Positions 18,118 through 28,357 of a stretch of 64,000 nucleotides of DNA are shown one piece after another (the stretch's first letter is position 1; every line of letters starts with the position of its first letter). This DNA comes from Glaciecola sp. (GTDB lineage: Bacteria > Pseudomonadota > Gammaproteobacteria > Enterobacterales > Alteromonadaceae): positions 53,198-117,197 of the forward strand of contig JAQXDG010000187.1 in assembly GCA_029251505.1 (NCBI GenBank), read 5' to 3'. The notes below the pieces were generated by a model. The model did no database searches, had not been told where the DNA came from, and worked only from the letters and a program-made list of their open reading frames with translations. Made by a program: the position numbers and the translations under genes.

Positions 18118-18158
18118 AATTGAGTATCAAGCACCACGACAGATTCGACTCAATTTTT
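18118..18158 (+). terminator. Terminator-like hairpin in the lysC 5' region
   Basis: AATTGAGT at 18118-18125 pairs with ACTCAATT at 18148-18155 and runs into a T-tract ending at 18158, only 16 bases before the lysC ATG. It could terminate the DUF192 transcript or act as an attenuator for lysC. The loop is long (22 bases) and the stem AT-rich, so stability is modest. The 117-base gap is too short for a full lysine riboswitch. Confidence 0.4.
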
Positions 18159-18174
18159 ACGGAAAACACACAAC

Positions 18175-19524
18175 ATGAATTCAGCTTTAACGATTGCCAA
18201 ATTTGGTGGCACCAGCGTTGCCAACTATCAAGCGATGAGCGCGTGCGCCTCAATTATTGCACAGCAAAGTGATACTCGCGTCGTTGTCGTCAGTGCCTCT
18301 GCTGGCGTAACCAATCATCTTGTTTCATTATGTCATGATGAACTTGATGCGCTTCAAATTGATAGTATTCTCAATGCCATTTCAGATATTCAATATGCGA
18401 TTGAAAAGCACTTGCCAAACAGTGAGCAACGCACCAGTGCGCTTGAAGCATTACTCTCTGAGCTGACTTTATTAGCCAAACAACCTTCATTACGCACCAA
18501 TGATATGCTTAAAGAACAAGTATTATCGATGGGTGAGCGAATGTCATCGTTATTGTTTACTGATGTACTCAAAGTTCACAATGTGCCAGCCCAAGTATTT
18601 GATGTAAAGGAAGTCATGCGTACCGATTCTAATTTTGGTGCTGCGAGTCCGGATCTAGATCAGATTAAAACGTTATCTCAAGTACATTTGGCACCTAAAA
18701 TTGTCAGTCATGTGCAAGTGACACAAGGCTTTGTCGGCGCGGATGATCAAGGTCGTACGACAACACTTGGTCGTGGTGGTTCTGATTTTACCGCTGCATT
18801 ATTAGCAGAAGCGCTAGGTGCGCAGTTATGCCAAATTTGGACGGATGTAATTGGTGTGTATACCACTGATCCACGCATTACCGATAAAGCCAGACCGTTA
18901 CCAGAACTAAGCTTTGAAGAAGCCGCTGAAATGGCAACATTTGGTGCCAAAGTATTGCATCCTGCGACGATGGAACCTGCGTTACGCCAAGATATTAAAG
19001 TGTTTGTTGGTTCATCCAAGGAGCCTGAAAAAGGTGGGACTATTATCGTTCGCGATTGTGAGGTAGAGCCACCTTACCGCGCTATTACTCGCCGCAAAGA
19101 GCAAGTCATGGTCACCGTTAAAACTCCCAAAATGATGTATGCCCAAGGTTTCTTAGCCAAAGTGTTTGAAATTATCGCCAAACATGAATTGAGTGTTGAT
19201 TTGGTGACAACGTCAGAGATCTCTGTGTCATTTACCTTAGATAACCCGCCTAATTCAGTTGCAGAGCGACTTAATCGTGAAACGATTGTAGAGCTACAAG
19301 ATATCTGTGATGTGACGGTAGAACGAGGATTTGATTTAATCACTGTGGTGGGCAATAACATGCAAACTTCGGTCGGGGTTAGCAGTAAGATCCTGAGTGC
19401 GGTATCAGATTATCAATTACGCATGATTTGTTTTGGCGCTAATCCGCATAATATGTCGTTCCTTGTACAGGAACAACATAGTAATGAGATCGTCAAACAA
19501 CTCCATCGTGTGTTGTTTGAATAG
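18175..19524 (+). CDS. lysC: Lysine-sensitive aspartokinase III
   Basis: 449 residues. The kinase domain (about 1-290) has KFGGTSVAN at the N-terminus, TLGRGGSDFTA and the EIWTDV-like QIWTDVIGVYTTDPR. Two C-terminal ACT domains (about 305-449) fit a feedback-controlled monofunctional enzyme. It phosphorylates aspartate, the first step to lysine, methionine and threonine. Compared with thrA in this window it lacks the homoserine dehydrogenase part. Size and motifs match E. coli LysC (449 residues). Confidence 0.93.
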   Translation: MNSALTIAKFGGTSVANYQAMSACASIIAQQSDTRVVVVSASAGVTNHLVSLCHDELDALQIDSILNAISDIQYAIEKHLPNSEQRTSALEALLSELTLLAKQPSLRTNDMLKEQVLSMGERMSSLLFTDVLKVHNVPAQVFDVKEVMRTDSNFGAASPDLDQIKTLSQVHLAPKIVSHVQVTQGFVGADDQGRTTTLGRGGSDFTAALLAEALGAQLCQIWTDVIGVYTTDPRITDKARPLPELSFEEAAEMATFGAKVLHPATMEPALRQDIKVFVGSSKEPEKGGTIIVRDCEVEPPYRAITRRKEQVMVTVKTPKMMYAQGFLAKVFEIIAKHELSVDLVTTSEISVSFTLDNPPNSVAERLNRETIVELQDICDVTVERGFDLITVVGNNMQTSVGVSSKILSAVSDYQLRMICFGANPHNMSFLVQEQHSNEIVKQLHRVLFE

Positions 19525-19639
19525 ACGCTAATAGACAGCGACTTAGACTTTAAAATGTGTAATCGATTCTAATTTAAGACTAATATCATGAGATGTTTTT
19601 GGTCACTGCAATGTCATTAACATCTGCTACGGCGGAACT

Positions 19640-20446
19640 TTATGCTTTTATTTCGACGCAGGTATTATTAGTTAGATTAAAACAAGTTAATGCATTACCC
19701 CATACATAGCCGGTATCTAATGCGATAAATTGTCGGTCGTTAGTTTGTCCAAGTAAACTGGCCCAATGTCCGAATAATACACGTTGCTGCTCTGACAAAT
19801 TAGGGTTGTGCTGCTCAAACCAAGGTTTAATCGAGGCCGGGGCTAGATTAGGCTGCATTTTGGCATTAAAATCCAATGCGCCATGTACTGTGATATACCG
19901 CATGCGGGTAAACGCGTTAATAATAAACCGTAGGCGTTGTTTGCCAGTTAATTTACTATGCCAAGAGTAGGGTTGATTACCATATAAATTATTAATTTTT
20001 TTAGCAAAATCGGGCTGTTGTAACAAACATTGAATTTCATCAGAATAACGAATCGCTTGTGCGAATGACCAGCTAGGATAAAGACCAGCGTGGGTAATTA
20101 AGGTATTGTCATCATATTGATAAGCAAGAGGGTACTGTCTGAGCCAGTCAATATATTGGTTAATTTTTTTTGATTGGAGTAAAGGCTTAAGCTTATCACT
20201 TGGCTTTACTTGCTTTAGCCCAGCTTGTGTTGTCAATAAATGTAAGTCGTGGTTGCCTAATACCGATGTAAAACTGTTACCCAGTGAATAACATAATTCT
20301 AGGACACCGAGGGAATTTTCACCGCGAGCAACTAAGTCGCCCACGGCTATTAATTTATCTTGATGAGGATTGAATCCTATCTGAGTGAGGAGTTTATCCA
20401 GACCAATTAGACATCCTTGAATATCTCCGACGACATAATCAGTCAT
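19640..20446 (-). CDS. apaH: Diadenosine tetraphosphatase (symmetrical)
   Basis: 268 residues, a metallophosphoesterase with DIQGCL, GDLVARGENS and LGNHDLHL, the metal-binding blocks of the family. It splits Ap4A into two ADP and, in enterics, removes Np4 caps from RNA. Last gene of the lptD-surA-pdxA-rsmA-apaG-apaH run, 19 bases after apaG, in the same order as E. coli. Length is close to the E. coli enzyme (280). Confidence 0.95.
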   Translation of the reverse strand: MTDYVVGDIQGCLIGLDKLLTQIGFNPHQDKLIAVGDLVARGENSLGVLELCYSLGNSFTSVLGNHDLHLLTTQAGLKQVKPSDKLKPLLQSKKINQYIDWLRQYPLAYQYDDNTLITHAGLYPSWSFAQAIRYSDEIQCLLQQPDFAKKINNLYGNQPYSWHSKLTGKQRLRFIINAFTRMRYITVHGALDFNAKMQPNLAPASIKPWFEQHNPNLSEQQRVLFGHWASLLGQTNDRQFIALDTGYVWGNALTCFNLTNNTCVEIKA

Positions 20447-20465
20447 CGGTTACCAACAACCCATA

Positions 20466-20843
20466 TTAGTTAAGGACATTAGCAACGGCCAAAGAAAAAA
20501 CATTGATCGGCGCTTTAAATAGAGTCCCATCTTTAGATTCGAATTCATAATGGCCTTGCATGGTACCTACTGGGGTGTCTAATACAGCGCCGCTACGATA
20601 CTCAAAACTCTCGTCTGGTGCAATAACGGGCTCTTCGCCAACCACACCAGCACCACTCATTTCTTGAGTGTCACCGTTACCATCAGTTATCAGCCAGTAG
20701 CGGTTGCGCAATTGCAATGGTTCAAGACCGATATTCGTCATTATTATGTGATAAGTAAACGCATACCTTATAACATTATCACCTGTATGCTGCCCGATAA
20801 ACTGCGTGTTAACTTCAATCACAATATCAGAGGTTGTTTGCAT
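20466..20843 (-). CDS. apaG: ApaG protein (Co2+/Mg2+ efflux-associated, FN3-like fold)
   Basis: 125 residues matching the ApaG family: RYWLITDGNG, GAGVVGEEPVI, SGAVLDTPVGTMQGHYEF. Members have a single fibronectin-III-like beta domain; the biochemical role is not settled, with links to cation resistance. It lies between rsmA and apaH with short gaps, as is conserved in gammaproteobacteria. Confidence 0.95.
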   Translation of the reverse strand: MQTTSDIVIEVNTQFIGQHTGDNVIRYAFTYHIIMTNIGLEPLQLRNRYWLITDGNGDTQEMSGAGVVGEEPVIAPDESFEYRSGAVLDTPVGTMQGHYEFESKDGTLFKAPINVFSLAVANVLN

Positions 20844-20857
20844 CGTTGGTTCTCGTA

Positions 20858-21661
20858 CTATTCATTTTCGTTAAACGTTGCATGATTCGCAATCAAAGCG
20901 AATTGCGCTAATGAAAGACCTTCTGCTCGCCAAACGGGATCAATCCCAATAGCGGTCAATCCGTCAGCATCAATCGCTGATTTTAAGCTGTTTCTGATCG
21001 TTTTTCGGCGTTGACTAAATGCAAGCGCAACGACTCGTTCTAAATCCTGTAAATGATTAACCTGTACCGGCGGGGTTTGATGCGGGATTAATCTCACTAC
21101 TGCACTATCTACTTTCGGTGCAGGGGTAAATGATTCTGGTGGTACTTCAAGGACAGGTACCACTGTACAATAGTACTGCGCCATTACTGATAGACGACCA
21201 TAGTTTTTATGACCAGGACGTGCTGCCAAACGATTCACGACTTCTTTTTGGAGCATGAAGTGCATATCTTTGATTTTATTTGTGAAAGTAAATAAATGGA
21301 ACATCAATGGCGTTGAAATATTGTATGGCAGATTACCAAACACTTTGAGTGGACCTAGTTTTGCTAATTCAGTGAAATCAAATTTCAGCGCATCCGCTTC
21401 AATCACGTTAAGCTTTTTAGACATAAACGGATGTTCGCGTAAACGCTTCGCTAAGTCGCGGTCTAATTCTACGACATTGAGATGATCGACAATGTCACAA
21501 ACGGGCTCTGTCAATGCGCCCAAGCCTGGGCCTATTTCTACCATGATATCTTCATTGTTAGGCGCAATAGCACTAACAATTTGATCAATGACATAATCAT
21601 CGTTTAAGAAGTTTTGTCCAAAGCGTTTTCGCGCTTTGTGTCCTAAGTGTGTGCTGCTCAT
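20858..21661 (-). CDS. rsmA: 16S rRNA A1518/A1519 dimethyltransferase (KsgA)
   Basis: 267 residues. Rossmann methyltransferase with the SAM motif [12 protein letters not shown] and the catalytic NLPYNIS (adenine N6 methylation). The N-terminal RKRFGQNFL is typical of KsgA. It dimethylates two adjacent adenines in helix 45 late in 30S assembly. The start overlaps the pdxA stop by four bases (ATGA), indicating translational coupling. Confidence 0.97.
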   Translation of the reverse strand: MSSTHLGHKARKRFGQNFLNDDYVIDQIVSAIAPNNEDIMVEIGPGLGALTEPVCDIVDHLNVVELDRDLAKRLREHPFMSKKLNVIEADALKFDFTELAKLGPLKVFGNLPYNISTPLMFHLFTFTNKIKDMHFMLQKEVVNRLAARPGHKNYGRLSVMAQYYCTVVPVLEVPPESFTPAPKVDSAVVRLIPHQTPPVQVNHLQDLERVVALAFSQRRKTIRNSLKSAIDADGLTAIGIDPVWRAEGLSLAQFALIANHATFNENE

Positions 21662-22641
21662 ATACGCCTATTTGCTAGTTTGATTGCTTTAAGGATTGCG
21701 CGGTGCAAGCTTCCTGCATCGGCTTCACCTTTACCGGCTAGATCGATAGCAGTACCGTGATCGACCGAAGTACGAATAAATGGTAAGCCCAAAGTGATAT
21801 TTACCGCTTGGCCAAATCCTTTATATTTTAATACGGGTAAACCTTGATCGTGATACATCGCAAGAACAGTATCTGCATCCTCTAAATATTTTGGATTAAA
21901 GATAGTATCAGCTGGTAATGGACCCGTAATCTTGATGCCTTCATCACGAAGTTTGTTTAACGCTGGAATAATAATATCCAACTCTTCGCGTCCCAAATGC
22001 CCATCTTCACCAGCATGAGGGTTCAAACCACAGACATAAATATGCGGCTTATCAATGCCAAATTTCAATTTCAGATCGGTATTAATGATATGAATGACTT
22101 TATCCAAACGTTCTTGTGTAATGGCTTTAGCAACATACGCTAACGGAATATGCGTCGTTGCCAATGTCACGCGCAATCCATCAGTGGATAACATCATCAC
22201 CACATCACTGGTATTGGATTGACTGGCAAAGTATTCGGTATGACCGCTAAAAGAAATACCCGCTTTGTTAATAATTCCTTTATGAACAGGGCCTGTGACC
22301 ACGGCATCAAAATCTTGATTCATGTTCGCTTCACATGCTTGCTTCAGCGTTTCTACTACATAATGGCCATTAGCTGGGGATAACTCACCGGCCACGACGG
22401 GCGCATCACAGGGAATATGATGCACATACAGACTGCCCATGGGCGCTTTCGTGGTTTGTCCTGTGTAAGGGATCAGCGCTAATTCAATATTCAACAAAGC
22501 CGCACGCTGTGCTAGCATCTCTTGGTCAGCGTAAATCACAAGTATTGCATCCCAGCTGTGGTGAGCGAGCTCTACGATTAAGTCTGGGCCAATGCCCGCT
22601 GGCTCGCCTGGGGTAACTGCAATTTTACTCAATGCATTCAT
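21658..22641 (-). CDS. pdxA: 4-hydroxythreonine-4-phosphate dehydrogenase
   Basis: 327 residues of the PdxA family: [12 protein letters not shown] near the N-terminus, GHTEYFA, the metal-binding His residues in NPHAGEDG and [12 protein letters not shown], and [10 protein letters not shown]. It oxidises 4-phosphohydroxy-threonine in the DXP-dependent pyridoxal phosphate pathway; pdxJ, the partner enzyme of the next step, is also in this window at 31982. It abuts surA (one-base overlap). Confidence 0.97.
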   Translation of the reverse strand: MNALSKIAVTPGEPAGIGPDLIVELAHHSWDAILVIYADQEMLAQRAALLNIELALIPYTGQTTKAPMGSLYVHHIPCDAPVVAGELSPANGHYVVETLKQACEANMNQDFDAVVTGPVHKGIINKAGISFSGHTEYFASQSNTSDVVMMLSTDGLRVTLATTHIPLAYVAKAITQERLDKVIHIINTDLKLKFGIDKPHIYVCGLNPHAGEDGHLGREELDIIIPALNKLRDEGIKITGPLPADTIFNPKYLEDADTVLAMYHDQGLPVLKYKGFGQAVNITLGLPFIRTSVDHGTAIDLAGKGEADAGSLHRAILKAIKLANRRI

Positions 22642-23939
22642 TAGTCCGATGACCCTTCTTCATCTAACACTTCGATAAAGGCTTCTTCACGCATTTCACG
22701 TATCCACGCATCCGTTTCTTCGGCAAATTTACGGTTATAAATAAGCTGATACGCTTTGTCTTGTTTTTTGCGATCAGTGATATCATCAACACGGCGATCA
22801 AGCAGTTGCATTAAGTGCCAACCGTGAACCGAACGTACTGGTTCTGATACTTCATCTTTGGCTAATTGCATTAACGCGTCTTTAAATGCTGGTACGTACA
22901 TATTAGGATCTGCCCAACCCAAATCACCCCCTTTGATCGCTGAACCAGGATCTTCGGAGTGTTTCTTGGCTAAGTCTGCAAATTCAGCCGTTCCCTCTAA
23001 TATTTGGGCTTTGAATTCAAGTAACATTGATTGTGCTTTTTGCTCAGAGAGAATAATCGATGGCTTAATCAAGATATGACGCGCATTGATTTCTTCTAAT
23101 TTAGCGACTTCAACACCACGAGTTTCCATAATTTTTAAAATATGGAAACCGGCGCCACTTCGAATTGGACCAATTAAATTATCGGTCTCTTTACCTTGGA
23201 TAACTTCTGCAAACAAGGTTGGCATTGAATTGATGTTTAACCATCCCATATCACCGCCATCTAACGCTTTTGGACCCGATGATGAAGCGATAGCGATTTT
23301 GGCAAAATCAGAACCCGAATTAAGCAAGTTTAATACTTTATCTGCACGGTTGCGCGCCGCAGTAATATCATCATCAGTCGGCTCAGGCGGAAAACCAATT
23401 AAAATATGTCCTAGACGATATTCAGCTTGCTCATTACCTTGTTCTTCAATCAATGATACTAATGTTGAGATTTCTTGTGGCGTAATATAAATTCGGCGAC
23501 GTACATTAGCACGACGCACTTCACCGGTAATCAGTTCTTTACGGACTGATTCACGATAGTTTTCATAATCTAAACCGGCTTGTCTAATCGACGCGCGAAG
23601 TTGGTCTACACTGTTATTTTGATTTTGTGCGATATTTGCAATGGTCTGTTCGAGTTGCGGATCAGAAACACGGATCCCCATGCGATCTGCGACTTGCATT
23701 TGCAAGTTATCTAGGATTAACCGTTCGATCGCTTGAGTTCTCAATGCGCGATCAGACGGTAGCGCTTGGTTATTTTTATTCGCGTTGTCTTTCACCGTTT
23801 TAACTAATTCACGGATCTCACTTTCTAAAATAACACCTTTATCAACAATGACAGAGACTTTATCTAGTACTGTTTGCGCAGCGACATTGACACTCGCAGA
23901 TAAACAAATACAACCAATCAATATACGTAAAAACTTCAT
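22641..23939 (-). CDS. surA: Periplasmic chaperone / peptidyl-prolyl isomerase SurA
   Basis: 432 residues from ATG 23939, which has AAGAG upstream; a GTG two codons earlier is less likely. Signal peptide (to about VNVAAQ), N-terminal chaperone domain (about 23-165), and two parvulin domains (about 170-275 and 285-385, with RLGHILIGF and NARHILIKP). SurA escorts unfolded outer-membrane proteins, among them LptD, to the Bam complex. It lies directly after lptD, as in E. coli. Confidence 0.96.
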   Translation of the reverse strand: MKFLRILIGCICLSASVNVAAQTVLDKVSVIVDKGVILESEIRELVKTVKDNANKNNQALPSDRALRTQAIERLILDNLQMQVADRMGIRVSDPQLEQTIANIAQNQNNSVDQLRASIRQAGLDYENYRESVRKELITGEVRRANVRRRIYITPQEISTLVSLIEEQGNEQAEYRLGHILIGFPPEPTDDDITAARNRADKVLNLLNSGSDFAKIAIASSSGPKALDGGDMGWLNINSMPTLFAEVIQGKETDNLIGPIRSGAGFHILKIMETRGVEVAKLEEINARHILIKPSIILSEQKAQSMLLEFKAQILEGTAEFADLAKKHSEDPGSAIKGGDLGWADPNMYVPAFKDALMQLAKDEVSEPVRSVHGWHLMQLLDRRVDDITDRKKQDKAYQLIYNRKFAEETDAWIREMREEAFIEVLDEEGSSD

Positions 23940-23974
23940 AAACACTCTTTTTATTTTTGTGTTGTTAAGACACT

Positions 23975-26221
23975 TTAATTGATGAGGTAAGGCTGGCGAT
24001 AACCAAACATACCATCTTGTAACATACTCTTATTGCGTCGGTTTGACGAAATACCTTTAAAACTAAATTGCAATGCTATCCCAGAATCAAACTGATTTAT
24101 ATCTTGGATCCCATCATTTGAGTAGCGGTTGGCTAAGTTGCGTTGCCCGATTAAGCGTACGGACCAACAACATGATTCATATTGCAGACCAACATATGCC
24201 TCAATAGTTCGCGATAAACTCCGATCTTTATACCAACGACCAACCCATTGCCAGCGATCTGATATCGGCCAAGCCGCACTTAAGCCCATCTGATTAATGG
24301 TTTCTTGCGACAAATTGCGGACATATCGGTGAGATAATTGTATCAGACTTTGCTTGTCTTTGCGGTATTCTAACGAAACACTACTGCGTTCTACTTTATC
24401 GACTTGAGTTGCTAGTTGTAACTGAGAATGTGCAAACCAGCGCTGTGATAACCTGAAATCAAATTCTGCAGCTAACGCTGAAGTTTGCACCGTTTGGGTT
24501 TGGTTGAGTAGACGCGATTCATCAAAGTAAAATATTTGTCCAACACTAATCGATGCGCGTTCTTGATTATTGCCATCCATGATCCGCGAACTTAAGCCGA
24601 TGGTTAGTTGGTTATTATCACTGATGCGGTCTAAACCACTAAACGCTTGGCCACGAAATAAACCATTAACATTGTTAAGTAGCTGCGCTGAATCATACAA
24701 TCCGATGTCGTTTTGCTCCGCATAAGACGTGTATAAGTACTGAATTTTGGGTTCTAATGTGATGATTCCATCCGTATCGGTAAACGATTGCGGACGTTCA
24801 AAAAAAATAGCACCAAACAAGCGAGCTTGACCAATATTACGGTTCACACTCGGCGCTAAATCAGAATCACTTAAATGACGTTGTTGATAATAAGTGGAGT
24901 ACCAGGTTAAATCCGCACTCAGTTGTGTGCCCGGTGTAACCTGATTGTAACTAAGTGTTGGGGCAAAATGAGCACGGGTTGCTGTCGGTAGTTGTGGATT
25001 GTGGTTATCGAAATAACTCAACTCTGAATGGATATCTAAACGCCAATTGGGATCTAATACCTGGGTATAATCAAGCGCAATGTGCGGCAAAGCACGATAG
25101 TTATTCGCCGTTTCCCCGATGACATCAAAATCTTGAAAAGTTGTTTGCACGGTTAAGTTGGGAGAGTGATACAACCATCCAATTGCACGGTTAACATACG
25201 TGTCAGCACGATTATAAAAATCCGACCCTAAATCAACAATATAGTTTTCATCACTGATTTGATTAAAATCGACATACCATTGTAGATTTTTACTCACATT
25301 ACCTTGGTGTTGTAAACGTAAAAAGTAGCGCGCATCATCATTAATATAATCATCATCTGAAACAAGGTATTCAAGGGTCACTTCGCCTTGTTGATGCGCT
25401 GTTAAATACCTAAATTCACTATTAAATTGAATACCTCGGTTGGTCAATAAGCGAGGAGTTAAGGTCGCATCTAAATTAGGAGCGATATTCCAGTAGAAGG
25501 GTTGGGAAATATCAACGCCATTGGCGCTGGATGAGGAAATATTGGGAAAAAGCAAGCCGGATTGACGTTGTGAGGTAACCGGGAAGGCAAAGTAAGGTAA
25601 ATACAGTACTGGGAAACCCGCCACATAAAAGCGCGTGTTAAAGGCTTGTCCTAGATTACCTGCTTCACCAATATTAAGTTGTGACGCTTTAATCGACCAA
25701 TCCTGTTGGTTTAAAGGACAAGTGGTAAAGCTCACTGTATCAAGCGTTAAACCTGATTTGCTATTGATACTAATTTGTTCAGCCAACCCATTGCCGTTGA
25801 TACTAGCAAGTTGGTAACGGGCGTTGCTGATTACAAATGAATCGGTGATGCCATTGAGGGAAATCGATTCACTTGTTACTTGAAGTTGCTTATTAACAAA
25901 CCCGACTTCGCCTACAGCTACGACACCATTGCCATTATCAGTCACAATCGCTTCATCTGCGAATATCTGACCGCGCGAACTGATAATATTCACATTGCCG
26001 CTAAATTGCGCACGCTGAGTTAAGGTCATGGTGGCAGAATCTGCTGTCACTACCACTGCATTAGGATCATAGGTGGTGTTAGCGTTAAGTACTTCAGGAG
26101 CAAATAGGGCAGGATTAGCGCATTGGAGTAAATCAATCGGCTCACTTTGAGCTTGTGCATGCACATTGCCGGAGGCAATCGCTAGGATCGCTGCGAAGAT
26201 AAGGGTAACGGCAAATTTCAT
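23975..26221 (-). CDS. lptD: LPS-assembly outer-membrane protein LptD
   Basis: 748 residues: signal peptide (to about NVHAQA), OstA/LptA-like jellyroll (about 50-190) and a large beta barrel. The four cysteines used for the long-range disulfides of LptD are present: Cys34, Cys168, and adjacent Cys684-Cys685, comparable to the E. coli pattern. With LptE it inserts lipopolysaccharide into the outer leaflet. It heads the minus-strand operon, and the divergent djlA start is 175 bases away. Confidence 0.96.
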   Translation of the reverse strand: MKFAVTLIFAAILAIASGNVHAQAQSEPIDLLQCANPALFAPEVLNANTTYDPNAVVVTADSATMTLTQRAQFSGNVNIISSRGQIFADEAIVTDNGNGVVAVGEVGFVNKQLQVTSESISLNGITDSFVISNARYQLASINGNGLAEQISINSKSGLTLDTVSFTTCPLNQQDWSIKASQLNIGEAGNLGQAFNTRFYVAGFPVLYLPYFAFPVTSQRQSGLLFPNISSSSANGVDISQPFYWNIAPNLDATLTPRLLTNRGIQFNSEFRYLTAHQQGEVTLEYLVSDDDYINDDARYFLRLQHQGNVSKNLQWYVDFNQISDENYIVDLGSDFYNRADTYVNRAIGWLYHSPNLTVQTTFQDFDVIGETANNYRALPHIALDYTQVLDPNWRLDIHSELSYFDNHNPQLPTATRAHFAPTLSYNQVTPGTQLSADLTWYSTYYQQRHLSDSDLAPSVNRNIGQARLFGAIFFERPQSFTDTDGIITLEPKIQYLYTSYAEQNDIGLYDSAQLLNNVNGLFRGQAFSGLDRISDNNQLTIGLSSRIMDGNNQERASISVGQIFYFDESRLLNQTQTVQTSALAAEFDFRLSQRWFAHSQLQLATQVDKVERSSVSLEYRKDKQSLIQLSHRYVRNLSQETINQMGLSAAWPISDRWQWVGRWYKDRSLSRTIEAYVGLQYESCCWSVRLIGQRNLANRYSNDGIQDINQFDSGIALQFSFKGISSNRRNKSMLQDGMFGYRQPYLIN

Positions 26222-26396
26222 GAAAGCGCATGGAGTCCAAAATTCAAGTAAAGCCGATTTTAAAGGTTTATGGCTAAATTTCCATGTTTAAGTCGTAAAA
26301 ATCCCTTTTTCGTCGATTTTTTTTCATAAAATGTGTTTATTGCCAATCCGACGACGGTTATAGTAGCGTTATATCAAGTGTTACAGTGACTAAATA

Positions 26397-27299
26397 ATGC
26401 CATTCATGGGAAAATTACTAGGGTTTGTGTTCGGATTTTTATTGCTTAAATTACCTGGAGCAATACTTGGCTTAATTGCTGGGCATATGTTCGATAAAGG
26501 AATGAGCAATGATTTTTCTCGTTCAGCTGGATTTGGACGCTTTTTTGCTGATAACGAAAGATTGCAAAATAGTGCGATCTTTTTTCATGCGTTGTTTGCT
26601 TGTTTAGGGCATATAGCCAAAGCCGATGGTGCGGTTACTCAGTCGGAAATCAATGTCGCCTTAAAGCTGATGGATGACATGCAGCTTAATGATAATGACC
26701 GACGAGAGGCGCAGCAAGCGTTTCGCGAAGGTAAAGATCCGCAATTTCCTTTGGAACATATATTAAAAGATTTAAAGCACGACTTACATGGTCAAAAAAT
26801 CATTCTGCAAGCCTTTTTAGAAATGCTAATTGAAGCCTCTTTTGCCGATGGGCAGTTATCGGTCAGTGAAGTCGAAGTACTTGATAAAGTGGCTATGGGG
26901 CTCGGTTTCGGGCATAAAGATCTCGATCGCTTGATCCGTAAATTCGAAGCCGAACTGCGCTTTCGCCAACGCCAAGATGCATTTAGTCAAGCCCGCGATG
27001 AAGCCCGTTCTCGCGCACAAGAACAAGCCAATGCATGGCGTGATAAAGCGCAACAACAGTATACTCGGGCGCCTCAATACTCAGATAAACAACGCCTGAC
27101 GGATGCGTACCGCATTTTAAATGTCGCACCGACAGCGGATGAAAAAACACTCAAGCGCGCCTATAAAAAAGCCATGAATGAACATCATCCTGATAAATTA
27201 ATCGCTAAGGGGTTGCCTAAACAAGCTATGGAGCTAGCCAAAGTTAAAGCGCAGGATATTCAAGCTGCTTATGAGCTAATCAAAAGCACGCGGGCTTAA
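26397..27299 (+). CDS. djlA: Membrane-anchored DnaJ-like co-chaperone DjlA
   Basis: 300 residues: N-terminal membrane helix (about 5-30) ending in GHMFDKG, a TerB-like helical domain (about 50-190), a Gln/Ala/Arg-rich linker, and a C-terminal J domain (about 233-298) with the HPD motif in NEHHPDKL. DjlA stimulates DnaK at the inner membrane. The divergent position beside lptD is conserved with E. coli. The ribosome binding site for ATG 26397 is weak. Confidence 0.93.
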   Translation: MPFMGKLLGFVFGFLLLKLPGAILGLIAGHMFDKGMSNDFSRSAGFGRFFADNERLQNSAIFFHALFACLGHIAKADGAVTQSEINVALKLMDDMQLNDNDRREAQQAFREGKDPQFPLEHILKDLKHDLHGQKIILQAFLEMLIEASFADGQLSVSEVEVLDKVAMGLGFGHKDLDRLIRKFEAELRFRQRQDAFSQARDEARSRAQEQANAWRDKAQQQYTRAPQYSDKQRLTDAYRILNVAPTADEKTLKRAYKKAMNEHHPDKLIAKGLPKQAMELAKVKAQDIQAAYELIKSTRA

Positions 27300-27304
27300 C
27301 GGGA

Positions 27305-28216
27305 TTGAGGGTGCTTATCTCGGTAGATAACCAACAATCGATGGATGCATTTTTACAAATGTTGTATCTAGAAAAGGGCTTGTCAGATAACACGTTGTCG
27401 GCATATCACACTGATTTACGTAAATTATGTGAATACCTGACTGCGTCTGATCTAGACTTTCGTTTAATTGATATCAATGAAGGGGAAATACGGGATTATT
27501 TAAGCCATCGTCAAAGGCATAATTTATCCGCCCGCAGCACGGCACGTTGCCTGTCATCGTTAAAAACGTTTATCAAATATTGCCTGTCGGAGCGGATCCG
27601 TGAAGATGACCCATTGCGTCACATTAAACCACCTAAAATAAAAGTGTCATTACCCGATACGTTAACGGAGCAACAGATAGAAGCATTACTCGACGCTCCA
27701 GATGACAATGACGCAATTGGACTGCGTGATAAAGCGATGTTGGAAGTGTTATATGCCACAGGTTTACGGGTGACTGAGTTGGTGAGTTTACGCTTAGATC
27801 AAATCTCGCTACGACAAGGGGTAGTAAGGGTTATTGGTAAAGGAAATAAAGAACGGTTGGTCCCTTTAGGAGAACCCGCCGTTGAGGCAATAGAAACATT
27901 TGTTAAGGCTGGCCGTCCGGAGTTATTAAAGCATAGTAGTGATGTGGTTTTTCCTAGTTCTCGCGGCACAATGATGACTCGACAAACCTTTTGGTATAGG
28001 ATTAAATTTTACGCCACGGTTGCCGGCATTAAGGTCCATTTATCTCCGCATACATTGCGGCATGCGTTTGCCACGCATCTATTAAATCACGGTGCAGATT
28101 TGCGCGTCGTGCAACTTTTATTAGGGCATAGTGATCTATCTACCACACAAATCTATACCCATGTAGCAACGGAACGATTAACGCAGATTATTGCTACGCA
28201 TCATCCTCGTGGGTAA
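27305..28216 (+). CDS. xerD: Site-specific tyrosine recombinase XerD
   Basis: About 300 residues. An N-terminal SAM-like DNA-binding domain (to about 110) and the catalytic domain with Arg in TGLRVTEL, HTLRHAFATHLL, GHSDLSTTQIYTHV (His and the nucleophile Tyr). XerC/XerD resolve chromosome dimers at dif. The start is uncertain: TTG 27305 and GTG 27311 are candidates and no strong ribosome binding site is present. It sits only five bases after djlA and before dsbC-recJ; xerD-dsbC-recJ is the E. coli order, which favours XerD over XerC. Confidence 0.93.
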   Translation: MRVLISVDNQQSMDAFLQMLYLEKGLSDNTLSAYHTDLRKLCEYLTASDLDFRLIDINEGEIRDYLSHRQRHNLSARSTARCLSSLKTFIKYCLSERIREDDPLRHIKPPKIKVSLPDTLTEQQIEALLDAPDDNDAIGLRDKAMLEVLYATGLRVTELVSLRLDQISLRQGVVRVIGKGNKERLVPLGEPAVEAIETFVKAGRPELLKHSSDVVFPSSRGTMMTRQTFWYRIKFYATVAGIKVHLSPHTLRHAFATHLLNHGADLRVVQLLLGHSDLSTTQIYTHVATERLTQIIATHHPRG

Positions 28217-28357
28217 TGTTACCTTAGTAAAGTAGAGTAGATCATAAAATGCGAATTAAGCAGGATTTTTATCTTAAAGATGAATACAATGGACCCTTAT
28301 TGCGGTCTATTATAGCAAGCTCAGACCTTTAACACCGAATTTGGATACCCATAAGTA

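Noticed and set aside
18058..18174. Lysine riboswitch upstream of lysC
   Set aside because: The gap of 117 bases is too short and lacks the multi-helix core; only a simple hairpin is seen.
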